NCBI RefSeq assembly: GCF_003287975.1
Contig: NZ_QMKQ01000027.1
Location: forward strand, 1 to 48,333
Source of the DNA: Arthrobacter sp. AQ5-05
Lineage (GTDB): Bacteria; Actinomycetota; Actinomycetes; Actinomycetales; Micrococcaceae
Length of the DNA stretch: 48,333 bases
Direction: 5' to 3'
Under the pieces are notes generated by a model. It saw only the letters and a program-made list of their open reading frames with translations. It was not told the origin of the DNA and did not search any database. The position numbers and the translations under genes are program-made. Shown here piece by piece: positions 37,681 through 46,633 of the stretch (position 1 is the first letter of the stretch; the number at the start of each line of letters is the position of its first letter).

Positions 37681-38164
37681 CGTGTGTCCCCTATCTGGAT
37701 TCCCGGTGTTCGGGGGATGAGGAAGACCAAGGTTTTTGGTTTTCCTTGATTCCCCTTCAAGCTATCACCGCAACGCTGTAAACGTCCTGAATGCGGGGCC
37801 GTGGGGGCCTATTCGAAACGCTCCCCCATCGGTAGGTCGGACGTCGTGTCGGCGAAAGCAAGAACCACATGGTTTCCCTCGCTGCCGGCGCTGAGACCTT
37901 GGCCTGTCGTCAGTCCGCGGCACAGGGAGCCGGCAACGTCCCTCCGGCTCCCTCTCGGGGACCGGAGCGCCTTGCCCTATCCGTCCAGAGGAAGAATTCC
38001 CCCGGAACAACGATCCGGGTGTCGAGCAGTGTGGGTTTCTTTCCTTGGCCAGGAACAGACTCGCTCCACCGGCATCCCGGTCATGGGCAACATCGATGGC
38101 GGCCGCCTGTCGGTGGATTTGCGGTGATTCAGTTCCGCAACGGTGCGATGGGAGAATGAAGAAC
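37681..38164. other. Intergenic region between fhs and the HAD gene
   Basis: About 480 bp without a supported gene. It has a 9-bp inverted repeat GGGAGCCGG/CCGGCTCCC (37925-37933 and 37944-37952). Both divergent genes need promoters here, but no confident boxes were identified. One minus-strand frame across 37850-38100 has a coding-like look, but no start or homology. Confidence 0.4.
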
Positions 38165-39094
38165 ATGACCACAACACCGCCATTTGCCTTGCTTCTCGAT
38201 GTCGACGGACCGATCGCCTCGCCAGTGACCCGCGACGTCGCCCCGGAAATCATAGGGCTGCTTCTGGATCTTGCAGTCTCCGGAATTCCCGTTGTCTTCA
38301 ACACGGGGCGATCGGATGATTTCATCAAGCAGCAGGTGATGGCACCCATGATCGCGGCGGGAATGGCCTCGACGTTGAAGATCCACGCGATTTGCGAGAA
38401 GGGTGCCACCTGGTTCACCTTCGATTCGACAGGCGCCGGCGAGGTGCATGTCGACCACGAGCTCGCTGTTCCGGGGCACTACTCGGATGAGATTCGGGAG
38501 TTGGTGGCTTCATCCTTTGGGTCGCACATGTTTTTTGACGAGACCAAGCGCGCCATGGTCTCGGTGGAGCAAAACATCGACGCCGACAACACCGAGTACC
38601 GGCGCGTCCAGGCGGACTTCGACGCGGCCGCACTGGAAGCGATGACTCGCCTGGGTCTTGGCGTGGAGCGCCTCGAGGTCAGCATGGCGGGCACCAACAA
38701 CGGGATCGAATACCGGGTGGACCCAACCATCATTTCCACGGACATCGAATCGGTGGCACTGGGCAAGGACCTTGGTGCCAGGCGCACCCTGGACCTCTTG
38801 GCCTCCGACGGGATTGTGCCCGCAGCGTGGTTCACCGTCGGCGATTCGCGCACGGACTATGCCATGGCCGATTGGCTGGCTGCGCACGGGCACGAGGTCA
38901 GCCACGTGGATGTACGCCCGGGTGATGGCATTCCTGCCGGGAAACCATACCCCGTGCTCACGGCCAGGGATCTTGGCCTGGACGACGATGTCATTCACGA
39001 CCATGCAGGGCTGGCGTTCCTGCGCCACTGGCGTGCGCAGTTGGACCCGGGCACGGTCATCGATTCGACAGAGCCAAGCGAAGCGTCCGTTTAA
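38165..39094 (+). CDS. HAD-superfamily hydrolase
   Basis: A 309-residue HAD phosphatase of the Cof/sucrose-phosphatase-like type. Motif I is LLLDVDGPIASPV, motif II VVFNTGRSDDF, and motif IV VGDSRTDYAMADWL. The cap lies in the middle. Substrate unknown; a sugar phosphate is likely. The ATG at 38165 has GGGAGA about 10 nt ahead; an ATG at 38156 is the alternative. It is monocistronic, with a clear terminator after it. Confidence 0.8.
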   Translation: MTTTPPFALLLDVDGPIASPVTRDVAPEIIGLLLDLAVSGIPVVFNTGRSDDFIKQQVMAPMIAAGMASTLKIHAICEKGATWFTFDSTGAGEVHVDHELAVPGHYSDEIRELVASSFGSHMFFDETKRAMVSVEQNIDADNTEYRRVQADFDAAALEAMTRLGLGVERLEVSMAGTNNGIEYRVDPTIISTDIESVALGKDLGARRTLDLLASDGIVPAAWFTVGDSRTDYAMADWLAAHGHEVSHVDVRPGDGIPAGKPYPVLTARDLGLDDDVIHDHAGLAFLRHWRAQLDPGTVIDSTEPSEASV

Positions 39095-39098
39095 TCGG

Positions 39099-39129
39099 CA
39101 AAGCCCGCCGGTGAAGCCGGCGGGCTTTG
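39099..39129 (+). terminator. Rho-independent-type hairpin after the HAD gene
   Basis: CAAAGCCCGCCGG and CCGGCGGGCTTTG pair perfectly around a 5-nt loop just after the stop codon. The T-run is short (CTTTG), but the stem is strong. It may also end transcription from the small-ORF operon on the other strand. Confidence 0.75.
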
Positions 39130-39171
39130 CACTGTGGGTTTCAGTTGTTTCCATGGGTCTTGCTCCTGTGT

Positions 39172-39229
39172 CGGTGAGTGAGCTGAATTCCGGATCGGCT
39201 GTGGATGCCCGATCCTAATTCACTCACCG
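39172..39229 (-). terminator. Long hairpin overlapping the end of the 40-residue gene
   Basis: A 10-bp perfect stem CGGTGAGTGA/TCACTCACCG (39172-39181, 39220-39229) encloses a second stem GGATCGG/CCGATCC. It includes the stop codon of the 40-residue ORF. It could be a terminator or a stabilising 3' structure for the small-ORF message. Confidence 0.5.
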
Positions 39230-39346
39230 CACGCGGAAGACCATGTCCATCGGAAGGTGGTTACGCAGTTCACGATCCCGGTTGTCCGGGTTGAACTGCG
39301 TCTGAAGCCAAGCCTTGTTCTTCGGCTTTCGGTTTTTTGCAGCCAC
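39224..39346 (-). CDS. Small basic protein, 40 residues
   Basis: Starts with GTG at 39346, with the strong site GGGGAGG 8 nt ahead, and encodes a 40-residue basic protein, MAAKNRKPKNKAWLQ at the start and LPMDMVFRVR at the end. It contains 12 Lys or Arg. The start lies 5 bp past the stop of the 48-residue ORF, so the two look coupled. I do not recognise the family; it resembles no ribosomal protein I know. The strong ribosome site and tight spacing support translation. Confidence 0.6.
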   Translation of the reverse strand: MAAKNRKPKNKAWLQTQFNPDNRDRELRNHLPMDMVFRVR

Positions 39347-39351
39347 GGTGG

Positions 39352-39498
39352 TTACCTCCCCTCGACCTTGTTGGAGGTGCGGAAGGCGGCCTGTTCGGCC
39401 GGCCGAGTGGTGCGGGCATGCAACGCTTCAGGTCCGGCGAATATTAGTTCGGCGGAGCGAGCAGCCTGGGTGGTGATCGAAGTGATCTGGGTAGACAT
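39352..39498 (-). CDS. Small protein, 48 residues
   Basis: Starts with ATG at 39498 after GAGGAACTTTCATC and encodes 48 residues rich in Thr, Ala and Ser (MSTQITSITTQAARSAEL, then TTRPAEQAAFRTSN). There is no signal or membrane segment. Its stop TAA lies within the ribosome site of the next gene. Family unknown. Confidence 0.55.
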   Translation of the reverse strand: MSTQITSITTQAARSAELIFAGPEALHARTTRPAEQAAFRTSNKVEGR

Positions 39499-39571
39499 GA
39501 TGAAAGTTCCTCAAGGATTTGGTCGATTAATGACTCATCAGCCTCGGGAACTTTGAAAAGCTAGGGAAGTA

Positions 39572-39679
39572 CTAGCAGGGCGCCATTCCGGAGGCAGGGG
39601 AAGTTGCTCGGGCGGTAAAGCCGCCGAAGCCATGACGGAGCACATAGAAGCCGTCGAAATTCATTGAATTAATCATCAT
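39572..39679 (-). CDS. Small Gly/Phe-rich peptide, 35 residues
   Basis: Two ATGs (39679 and 39676) follow AAAAGGAGGTGGG, a near-perfect ribosome site. The peptide begins MMINSMNFDGFYVLRHG and has GFGGFTARATSP before ending MAPC. The Gly/Phe core with a terminal cysteine could suit a leader peptide or a peptide precursor, but no modification enzyme is nearby. It is first in a row of three small ORFs. Not recognised. Confidence 0.55.
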   Translation of the reverse strand: MMINSMNFDGFYVLRHGFGGFTARATSPASGMAPC

Positions 39680-39747
39680 TCCCACCTCCTTTTCTGGAAG
39701 AACATGCCAGAAACACCTGGCGCCAATATTGTCTATTCGATCTCGAT

Positions 39748-39767
39748 GTCTCATTGAGACTTCTCAA
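39748..39767. promoter_or_regulatory. Two overlapping palindromes upstream of the small ORFs
   Basis: GTCTCATTGAGAC (39748-39760) and TTGAGACTTCTCAA (39754-39767) overlap. They lie 70-90 bp ahead of the 35-residue ORF and could be an operator. The region is AT-richer than the surroundings, but no confident -35/-10 pair was assigned. Confidence 0.4.
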
Positions 39768-39832
39768 TCACAGGTTCCACTGTACACAACGATCCGACAT
39801 TGCGCCACATCAATTTGGGAAAACTTTAAGGA

Positions 39833-39882
39833 AAGGGTCCCGTATCGGCGTGTCTCTTTCGACACGCCGATACGGGACCCTT
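39833..39882 (-). terminator. 22-bp perfect hairpin terminator after cca
   Basis: Arms 39833-39854 and 39861-39882 are perfectly complementary over 22 bp with a 6-nt loop. Read on the minus strand, the 3' side runs into TTTCCTTAAAGTTTTCCC. It lies 17 bp after the cca stop and shields the small-ORF region from read-through. Confidence 0.85.
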
Positions 39883-39898
39883 CGAGGATCTGATTGGA

Positions 39899-41338
39899 CT
39901 ACTGCCCGGTTGACTCCGGCTGCTGCGCCCACCACTCGCGAAGCACGGATACCGCTTCGTCCCGGTCGATCGGGCCGTTGTCCAGGCGGCGTTCCAGCAG
40001 GAAGTTGTAGGCGCGTCCCACCACCGGGCCGGGCTTGATCTCCAACAACTCCATGATCTGCTGCCCGTCGAGGTCCGGGCGAACGGCCGCCATCTCCTCC
40101 TGCTCGCTGATCTCGACAATGCGGGCCTCGAGATCGTCGTAGGCAAAGCTGAGCCGGTCGGCCTTCTTGCGGTTGCGGGTGGTGACATCGGAACGGGTCA
40201 ACCGGTGCAGGCGCTCCAGCAGGCCCCCGGCATCGTGGACGTAGCGGCGCACCGCCGAGTCGCTCCATCCGGCATCGCCGTATCCGTAGAAGCGCATGTG
40301 CAGCTCGACCAACCGGGCAACGGCCTTGATGGAGTCGTTGTCGAAGCGCAAGGCGCGCATTCGCGCCTTGACCTGTTTGGCGCCGACCACGTCGTGGTGA
40401 CGGAAACTGACGGCCCCGTTGGGCTCGAACTTGCGGGTCGCCGGCTTGCCGATGTCATGCATCAGGGCCGCGAAGCGCAGCACGAAGTCGGGCCCGGGAA
40501 CCGGTCCGTCGGCATCGCTTTCCAGTTCCATGGCCTGTTCGAGCACCGTCAGGGAATGCTGGTAGACGTCCTTGTGGCGGTGGTGCTCGTCGATCTCCAG
40601 GCGCAGGGCGGAGACCTCCGGGAGCACGATGTCGGCCAGCCCGGTGTCCACCAGCAGGTCGATGCCCGCGCGCGGGTTGGCGCCGTTGATGAGCTTGACC
40701 AGCTCGTCCCTGACCCGCTCGGCCGAGATGATCTTGATGCGTTCGGCCATTTCCGACATGGCGGCCCGCACGTCGGCAGCCACGTCGATCCCCAGCTGGG
40801 AGGCGAAACGCGCCGCGCGCATCATGCGCAACGGGTCGTCGGAGAAGGACATCGACGGCGCCCCGGGTGTGTGGACCTCGCCGGCGGCCAGGTCGACGGC
40901 CCCGTTGTAGGGGTCCACCAGCTCCAGGCCCGGCAGGCGAAGGGCCATGGCGTTCATGGTGAAGTCGCGGCGGTACAAATCGTCTTCGAGTTTGTCGCCG
41001 AAGGCCACGATGGGCTTGCGCGAGGACGGGTCGTACGCGTCGGCCCGGTAGGTCGTCACCTCGATGGTGTGCTGGTCCTTGCGCAAGGCGATGGTGCCGA
41101 AGGCGCGTCCCACTTCCCAGGTGGCATCCGCCCACCCGGCCACCACGGCCAGGGTTTCATCAGGGGAGGCGCTGGTGGTGAAGTCCAGGTCCGGGGACAC
41201 CCTGCCAAGAAAGAGGTCCCGCACCGGGCCTCCCACCAGGGAGAGTTCAAAACCGGAGTCGACGAATCGCTGTCCCAGTTCAAAGATGACGGGGGGCAAT
41301 AGTTCGGTGAGAACCTGGGGGGACGGTAGTTGCTGCAT
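39899..41338 (-). CDS. cca: CCA tRNA nucleotidyltransferase
   Basis: A 479-residue class II enzyme that adds or repairs the 3' CCA of tRNAs. LVGGPVRDLFLGR (35-47) and DLDFTT form the nucleotidyltransferase core, RRDFTMNAM follows, then DPLRMMRAARFA. A C-terminal HD domain has LMHDIGKPAT and HDVVGAKQ. The actinobacterial form is this length. It diverges from the NUDIX gene, with a 172-bp gap. Confidence 0.93.
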   Translation of the reverse strand: MQQLPSPQVLTELLPPVIFELGQRFVDSGFELSLVGGPVRDLFLGRVSPDLDFTTSASPDETLAVVAGWADATWEVGRAFGTIALRKDQHTIEVTTYRADAYDPSSRKPIVAFGDKLEDDLYRRDFTMNAMALRLPGLELVDPYNGAVDLAAGEVHTPGAPSMSFSDDPLRMMRAARFASQLGIDVAADVRAAMSEMAERIKIISAERVRDELVKLINGANPRAGIDLLVDTGLADIVLPEVSALRLEIDEHHRHKDVYQHSLTVLEQAMELESDADGPVPGPDFVLRFAALMHDIGKPATRKFEPNGAVSFRHHDVVGAKQVKARMRALRFDNDSIKAVARLVELHMRFYGYGDAGWSDSAVRRYVHDAGGLLERLHRLTRSDVTTRNRKKADRLSFAYDDLEARIVEISEQEEMAAVRPDLDGQQIMELLEIKPGPVVGRAYNFLLERRLDNGPIDRDEAVSVLREWWAQQPESTGQ

Positions 41339-41510
41339 AGTTCTTTAAGGGTGCCAGACTTTCTGGATAGTGCCATGATCCCGGCCACTTCAATTCGGCG
41401 TTAGCTTCCACACGCCGCCACATCGCCGCCCCGTAACGAAGACACGAATAACACGCGGAGGCCGGGCGGGGCAAGCCACTAAGCGCCGCGGAACCGATAG
41501 AGTGGTTGCC

Positions 41511-42056
41511 ATGGCCCATCCAGTTCCCAGCGCCCCGAAGCGCACGCCGTTGACTGCGTCAATGGCGCATGCGCAGGCGCAGGTGAGCCCCGGCCACCAC
41601 CCGCTACCCACCGTGGAGGAAGTTTCGGCCGGCGGCGTCGTCATCGACACGTCACTTCCCAGCCTGCCGGTGGCCATCATTGCCCGTTACAACCGCGGCG
41701 GACGGCTCGAATGGTGCCTGCCCAAGGGACACCCCGAGGGCGTGGAAACCAACGAAGAGGCCGCGGTGCGCGAGATCGAGGAAGAAACCGGGATCGCCGG
41801 GGAGATCCTGGCACCGCTGGGCTCTGTCGACTACTGGTTCACCGTCACCAACTACCGCGTCCACAAGACCGTGCACCATTTCCTGCTGCGTGCCACGGGC
41901 GGCGAACTGACCATTGAAAACGACCCCGACCACGAAGCCGTGGACGTGGCCTGGGTTCCCCTGCTCGATCTAGGCAAACGCCTGTCCTTCCCCAATGAGC
42001 GGCGCATCGCCGATCTTGCGCGCGAAGTACTCCCCAACTATGTCCCAGGTATCTAA
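41511..42056 (+). CDS. NUDIX hydrolase
   Basis: A 181-residue hydrolase of nucleoside diphosphate-linked or similar compounds. The Nudix box GHPEGVETNEEAAVREIEEE followed by TGI (73-95) is complete. VSAGGVVIDTS and LEWCLPKG lie before it. The first 35 residues are low-complexity. TAGAGT (41498-41503) sits eight bases before the ATG at 41511, and no Shine-Dalgarno is seen, so the message may be leaderless. Its end overlaps murJ by 17 bp. Substrate unknown. Confidence 0.85.
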   Translation: MAHPVPSAPKRTPLTASMAHAQAQVSPGHHPLPTVEEVSAGGVVIDTSLPSLPVAIIARYNRGGRLEWCLPKGHPEGVETNEEAAVREIEEETGIAGEILAPLGSVDYWFTVTNYRVHKTVHHFLLRATGGELTIENDPDHEAVDVAWVPLLDLGKRLSFPNERRIADLAREVLPNYVPGI

Positions 42057-43773
42057 GCACCCCGCGCGCCCAGGCACGCCACCCAAGATCCCGCAGGCAC
42101 CGGCCGAGCAACAGGCCCAACGCCAGTCCAAGGCATACGCCCTGATGGCGTCGGGCACCATGGTCTCCCGCATTCTCGGATTCATCCGCACCGCGCTGCT
42201 GGCCGTTGCCATCGGCTCGAGCACCACGATGGCCGACATCTTCGAGAAGGCGAACGTCATCCCGACGATCATCTTCATGCTGCTGGCCGGAGGCATCTTC
42301 AACGTGGTGCTGGTCCCCCAGCTCATCAAGGCCTCGAAGGCCTCCGACCGCGGATCCGCGTACACCTCCAAGTTGGTGACCCTCACCATCGTGGTGATGG
42401 GCCTGGCCACGGTGCTGCTCGTTTCCATGGCCGGGCCGCTGATCAAGGTGCTGACCCTGGATTGGACCGAACCCATGATCGCCATGGGAACCACGTTCGC
42501 GTACTGGTGCCTGCCGCAGATCTTCTTCTACGGCGTCTATGCGGTCATCGGCCAGGTGCTCAACGCCCACAACCGCTTCACCGCCTACATGTGGTCCCCG
42601 GTGGCCAACAACCTGGTGCAGATCCTCACCATCGGCACGTTCATCGTCCTCTTTGGCTCCTACGGCGGCGGGAACGACCAGCTGGATGGCTGGACGACCT
42701 CCCAGACGGTCCTGCTGGCCGGTGGAGCCACCCTGGGCATCCTCGTCCAGGCGCTGGCCCTCTTCCTGCCGCTGCGCCGCATCGGGCTGAACCTGCGCCC
42801 GGACTTTTCCTGGCGCGGCATGGGCCTGCGCCACGTGGGCAAGCTTGCCGCCTGGACCCTGGGCTCGATGATGGTCGGCAACATCGCCTCGCTGGTGAAC
42901 TCCAAGTTCGTCTCCGCCGCCACCAAGGCCCGTGAGGGCATGCCCTTCGGTGGCGCCAATGTTCCCGGCGAACAGGCGCTGAACACCTCCCAGCTGATCA
43001 CGGTGCTGCCACACTCGATCTTTGCCCTCACCCTGGCCACGATGCTCTTCAACGAGTTCACCAAGGCCTTCCACGAGAAGCGCCGCGGGGACATCGCACC
43101 GTTGCTCTCCCGCGGATTGCGCACCACCGCCGTGCCGATCGTCTTTGCCACGGTGGCATTCATCGTGCTGGCCGGGCCGCTGGGCCGGCTGTTTGCCGGC
43201 AGTTCCTCCACCGCGATGCTGCAGGGCGCCGCCATCGGCCAGCTGCTGCTGCTCACCACGCTGGGGCTGCCATTCAAGTCGATCCACTTCTTCATGATCC
43301 GGGTCTTCTTCGCCGAGGAGGACACCAAGACGCCCATGTTGATCCAAACGGTCATCGCCGTGCTGTGCGTCGTGCTGGCCTTCGGTGCGGTGCAGGTCCT
43401 GCCCGCGACGGAGATCGCCCGGGCCGTGGCCCTGATCTACGGGGCGACCAACGTGCTCTCCGCGGTGATCGCGCACGTTCTGGTCGTCCGCCGATACGGG
43501 GACTACGGCGTCGCCCAGGTGATCGACAGCTATGTGCGGATCGGTGTGATGGCCGCACTTTCGGGTATGGCGGGCTCCGGTGTGCTGTGGCTGCTGGGCG
43601 GATACAGCTGGGGATTTGCATGGAGTTCCATCGGTTCGGCCATGATCTCGATTGCCGTCGTCGGTTCCGTCATGGCCGTGGTCTACATCGTCTTGCTGCG
43701 GCTGATCCGCTCCGAGGAGCTGGATAATTTCCTCGGCCCGCTCGCCCGCCGGATCCCTGTGCTGCGGCGCTAG
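42040..43773 (+). CDS. murJ: Lipid II flippase MurJ
   Basis: A 577-residue polytopic membrane protein, MATE/MviN type, that moves lipid II across the membrane for peptidoglycan synthesis. SGTMVSRILGFIRTALLAV is the first-helix signature, and about 13-14 hydrophobic segments follow. The start ATG at 42040 lies inside the end of the NUDIX gene, so the two are coupled. The mycobacterial homologue carries a pseudokinase tail on the same protein; here that role seems to fall to the next gene. Confidence 0.92.
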   Translation: MSQVSKHPARPGTPPKIPQAPAEQQAQRQSKAYALMASGTMVSRILGFIRTALLAVAIGSSTTMADIFEKANVIPTIIFMLLAGGIFNVVLVPQLIKASKASDRGSAYTSKLVTLTIVVMGLATVLLVSMAGPLIKVLTLDWTEPMIAMGTTFAYWCLPQIFFYGVYAVIGQVLNAHNRFTAYMWSPVANNLVQILTIGTFIVLFGSYGGGNDQLDGWTTSQTVLLAGGATLGILVQALALFLPLRRIGLNLRPDFSWRGMGLRHVGKLAAWTLGSMMVGNIASLVNSKFVSAATKAREGMPFGGANVPGEQALNTSQLITVLPHSIFALTLATMLFNEFTKAFHEKRRGDIAPLLSRGLRTTAVPIVFATVAFIVLAGPLGRLFAGSSSTAMLQGAAIGQLLLLTTLGLPFKSIHFFMIRVFFAEEDTKTPMLIQTVIAVLCVVLAFGAVQVLPATEIARAVALIYGATNVLSAVIAHVLVVRRYGDYGVAQVIDSYVRIGVMAALSGMAGSGVLWLLGGYSWGFAWSSIGSAMISIAVVGSVMAVVYIVLLRLIRSEELDNFLGPLARRIPVLRR

Positions 43774-43916
43774 GTGCCCTGGCAAGCGGGCTTCACGTGC
43801 CCGCCGCACCGGCGACATCGGGCTTGCTCTTCACGAAATCCCATCCCCGGCCCGGTAACATGGAACGGGGCACCCATGAGGGTGCCGGCAACGCAAAGTA
43901 ATCCCGGGAGGGAATC

Positions 43917-45491
43917 GTGTCGCAGCCCATCGACGCTGGCGCCGTGCTTGGCGGCCGCTACCAGGTGACCGAATCGGTCTTGACCTCGGCAGACGGAGAC
44001 CAGGTACTCAGTGGCATCGACCAGGTGCTCAACCGTCCGGTGAGCATACTCGTCGGTTCAACGGCCAATGCCTCGCAGCTGGCCACGAGCGCGCGCGAAA
44101 TCGCCACCGGTGAACGTTACGCCGCGGTGCAGGTTCTTGACCTCGGCATTTCCGAGGGCAACACCTATCTGGTGACAAACCTCGCAGAACCGGCCGACCT
44201 CCTTGACCTGGTGGTCCAGGCCGACTCGACATACGTCGAGCCGTTCTACACCGACACCCTGGGCACCGAGATCTTTGGCGTGTCCCGCTCCTCGGAGCCA
44301 GCCAGCTACGCGGACGACGCCGAGTACTACGAGGACCAGCGTGCCCAGGAAGAGCAGCGTCCGGCCATGCTGGACAGGCTTCCGGAGATCAGCCTCAACG
44401 AGAAGCTGAACAACATCAAGGGCCGTTTCACCCGCGGCAAGCAGGTCCCCCCGGCAGCAGCGCCTGTCGCGCCGCCCGCCACGGTGGGCTCGAGCACCGA
44501 ACAGGCACCCGCGGTGCCCGCATCCTCGGCACCGTCGCCTGCGGTCCCGGTTGTTCCCTCCCCGGAGGCCCCCGCCCCCACCATGGCAGCGCCCGTCACT
44601 CCGCCGGCTCCGCCCGTCGCCAAGCCCGCACCCAAGGTCACCAGGATGGAGCAGCCGGGCCATGCCGAGGAGCCCGTGGTGACCTCGGCGGCGGCCCTGG
44701 CCGCGGCGCAGAAGTCCCGCGGCATCACCGTCGACGATTCGGGCCAGCGCGTGCCCTCCAGCTTCCCGGTGGCGGCCCAGTCCTATTCGGAGCCGCTTGC
44801 CGACGACTACGAGGACGAGGATGCCGGCGAGGGCGGCAAGAAGACCACGCGCCTGTTGGTCGGCGCCTTGCTCTGCGCCGTCCTGGTGCTGGCCGTCGTC
44901 TTCGCCTACAACACCCTCGGCGGAGGCAAGCCTTCGCCCGTGGCCACCGGCACCCCCACGCAGAGCGCCTCCGAATCCGGCAGTGGCAGCGGGGAGACCT
45001 CGCAGTCCCCCAGCGCCGAGGCGGTCAAGCCGAAGATCGCGGACATCACGCGCCTGGTCCCCGGAAACCAGGACCTCAACTCGGACACCGACGACACGCT
45101 GGCCAAGGCCATCGATGGCAACCCGGCGAGCCTGTACAAGTCCTATTCCTACACATCCCCACAGTTCGGCGGCCTGGCCTCCAACATGGTGTTCATCGTG
45201 GAGCTGAAGAAGCAGTCCGACATCTCCGAGATCCAGCTTGAGGGCCTCAACGGCTCCGGCGGTTCCTTCGAGATCCGCGTGGGCAAGACCAACAACCTTT
45301 CCGATGCCAAGATGGTTTCCAGCGGTTCCTTCACGGGTCCGACGGTCACCGTACCGGTCAGCGGCGAGGACGGCGCCAGCGCCCAAGGACAATACGTCTT
45401 CCTGAACGTCACCGAGCTGCCGCGCCGCGCGTCGGGAGCCAACGCCTCACGCCCGTACGGACTGCAGATCGGCGAGTTCCGCGTCTCCTAG
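43917..45491 (+). CDS. Pseudokinase/discoidin-like membrane protein
   Basis: A 524-residue single-pass protein. Residues 1-110 resemble a reduced protein-kinase N-lobe (GAVLGGRYQVTESVL, NRPVSILVGST), without catalytic motifs. Residues 155-290 are proline- and alanine-rich. A membrane helix spans about 310-332 (LLVGALLCAVLVLAVVFAY). The outer part (370-524) is like an F5/8-type C or discoidin sandwich (TLAKAIDGNPASLYKSY, ISEIQLEGLNGSG). The GTG start has GGGAGGGAATC ahead. It follows murJ, as the matching domains follow MurJ in mycobacteria, so it may bind or regulate MurJ by a phosphoprotein partner. Inference from layout. Confidence 0.75.
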   Translation: MSQPIDAGAVLGGRYQVTESVLTSADGDQVLSGIDQVLNRPVSILVGSTANASQLATSAREIATGERYAAVQVLDLGISEGNTYLVTNLAEPADLLDLVVQADSTYVEPFYTDTLGTEIFGVSRSSEPASYADDAEYYEDQRAQEEQRPAMLDRLPEISLNEKLNNIKGRFTRGKQVPPAAAPVAPPATVGSSTEQAPAVPASSAPSPAVPVVPSPEAPAPTMAAPVTPPAPPVAKPAPKVTRMEQPGHAEEPVVTSAAALAAAQKSRGITVDDSGQRVPSSFPVAAQSYSEPLADDYEDEDAGEGGKKTTRLLVGALLCAVLVLAVVFAYNTLGGGKPSPVATGTPTQSASESGSGSGETSQSPSAEAVKPKIADITRLVPGNQDLNSDTDDTLAKAIDGNPASLYKSYSYTSPQFGGLASNMVFIVELKKQSDISEIQLEGLNGSGGSFEIRVGKTNNLSDAKMVSSGSFTGPTVTVPVSGEDGASAQGQYVFLNVTELPRRASGANASRPYGLQIGEFRVS

Positions 45492-45600
45492 CCGGACAGG
45501 GCCGGGAATACCACCAAGGCATTCGCTGTTATGCCGCATAGCCCCTCTTCCCCGCGGTGTGTTTGAAACAAGACCGCACTTATGAAAGGTTTGCACACCC

Positions 45601-46584
45601 GTGGCCACAGAAGCACAAGACGCCATCCGCAACGTCATCATCATCGGTTCCGGCCCCGCAGGCTACACCGCTGCCGTCTACACGGCCCGCGCCAACATGA
45701 AGCCCCTGGTCATCGCCGGTTCGGTGACCGCCGGCGGCGAGCTCATGAACACCACCGACGTGGAAAACTTCCCGGGCTTCCCCGAGGGCATCATGGGCCC
45801 GGACCTGATGGACAATATGCAAAAGCAGGCCGAACGCTTCGGCGCCGAGATCCTCTTTGACGACGTCACCGCCGTCGAACTGGCCGGGGACATCAAGATC
45901 GTCACCCTGGGCGACGGCACCGTGTACCGCGCCCACGCCGTGATCCTGTCCACCGGCTCCGCCTACCGCGAGATCGGGTTGCCCGACGAGAAGCGCCTGG
46001 CCGGCCACGGCGTCTCCTGGTGCGCGACCTGTGACGGCTTCTTCTTCCGCGACCAGGAAATCGCCGTCATCGGCGGTGGCGACTCGGCCATGGAGGAAGC
46101 CCTCTTCCTGACCAAGTTCGCCTCCAAGGTCACCGTGGTGCACCGCCGCGACACCCTGCGCGCCTCCAAGATCATGGCGGACCGCGCCCTGGCACACCCG
46201 AAGATCGAATTCATCTGGGACTCCGAGGTCGTCGGCATCACCGGCGAACAGAAGGTCACCGGCATGACCCTGCGCAACCTCAAGACCGACGCCCGCCAAG
46301 ACGTCCCGGTCACCGGCATATTCGTGGCCATCGGCAACGACCCGCGCACCGACCTCGTCAAGGACGTCCTGGACCTGACGGACGAGGGCACCATCGCCGT
46401 CGAGGGCCGCACCTCGAAGACCAGCCTGCCGGGCGTCTTCGCCGCGGGCGACGTCATCGACTCCTCCTACCGCCAGGCCATCACGGCCGCCGGTTCGGGC
46501 TGCGCCGCGGCCCTGGACGTCGAGCACTACCTTGCCGATGTCGAAGCCGCAGCAACGGCAAACGCAGTTACAGTCTCCAACTAA
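45601..46584 (+). CDS. trxB: Thioredoxin reductase
   Basis: A 327-residue NADPH-dependent flavoenzyme. IIIGSGPAGYTAAVYTARA binds FAD, WCATCDG (C141, C144) is the redox pair, VIGGGDSAMEEA binds NADPH and FAAGDVIDSSYRQ closes the FAD site. It starts with GTG at 45601; GAAAGGT lies about 13 nt ahead. With trxA 49 bp further on, it forms the thioredoxin operon. Confidence 0.95.
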   Translation: MATEAQDAIRNVIIIGSGPAGYTAAVYTARANMKPLVIAGSVTAGGELMNTTDVENFPGFPEGIMGPDLMDNMQKQAERFGAEILFDDVTAVELAGDIKIVTLGDGTVYRAHAVILSTGSAYREIGLPDEKRLAGHGVSWCATCDGFFFRDQEIAVIGGGDSAMEEALFLTKFASKVTVVHRRDTLRASKIMADRALAHPKIEFIWDSEVVGITGEQKVTGMTLRNLKTDARQDVPVTGIFVAIGNDPRTDLVKDVLDLTDEGTIAVEGRTSKTSLPGVFAAGDVIDSSYRQAITAAGSGCAAALDVEHYLADVEAAATANAVTVSN

Positions 46585-46633
46585 TTTTCTATCCCCAGCA
46601 CGGGGAAGAGATCCTCTACGAAAGGTGCAGGCC

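Noticed and set aside
37681-37760. Possible ZTP riboswitch ahead of fhs
   Set aside because: The conserved CCGCCTGGGC-type core and partner stem are not present in the leader on the minus strand.
38510-39154. Minus-strand open frame starting METTETHSAKPAG with AGGAGC ahead
   Set aside because: It runs antisense through the terminator and the HAD gene, whose motifs are clear on the plus strand; the translated product has no family features.
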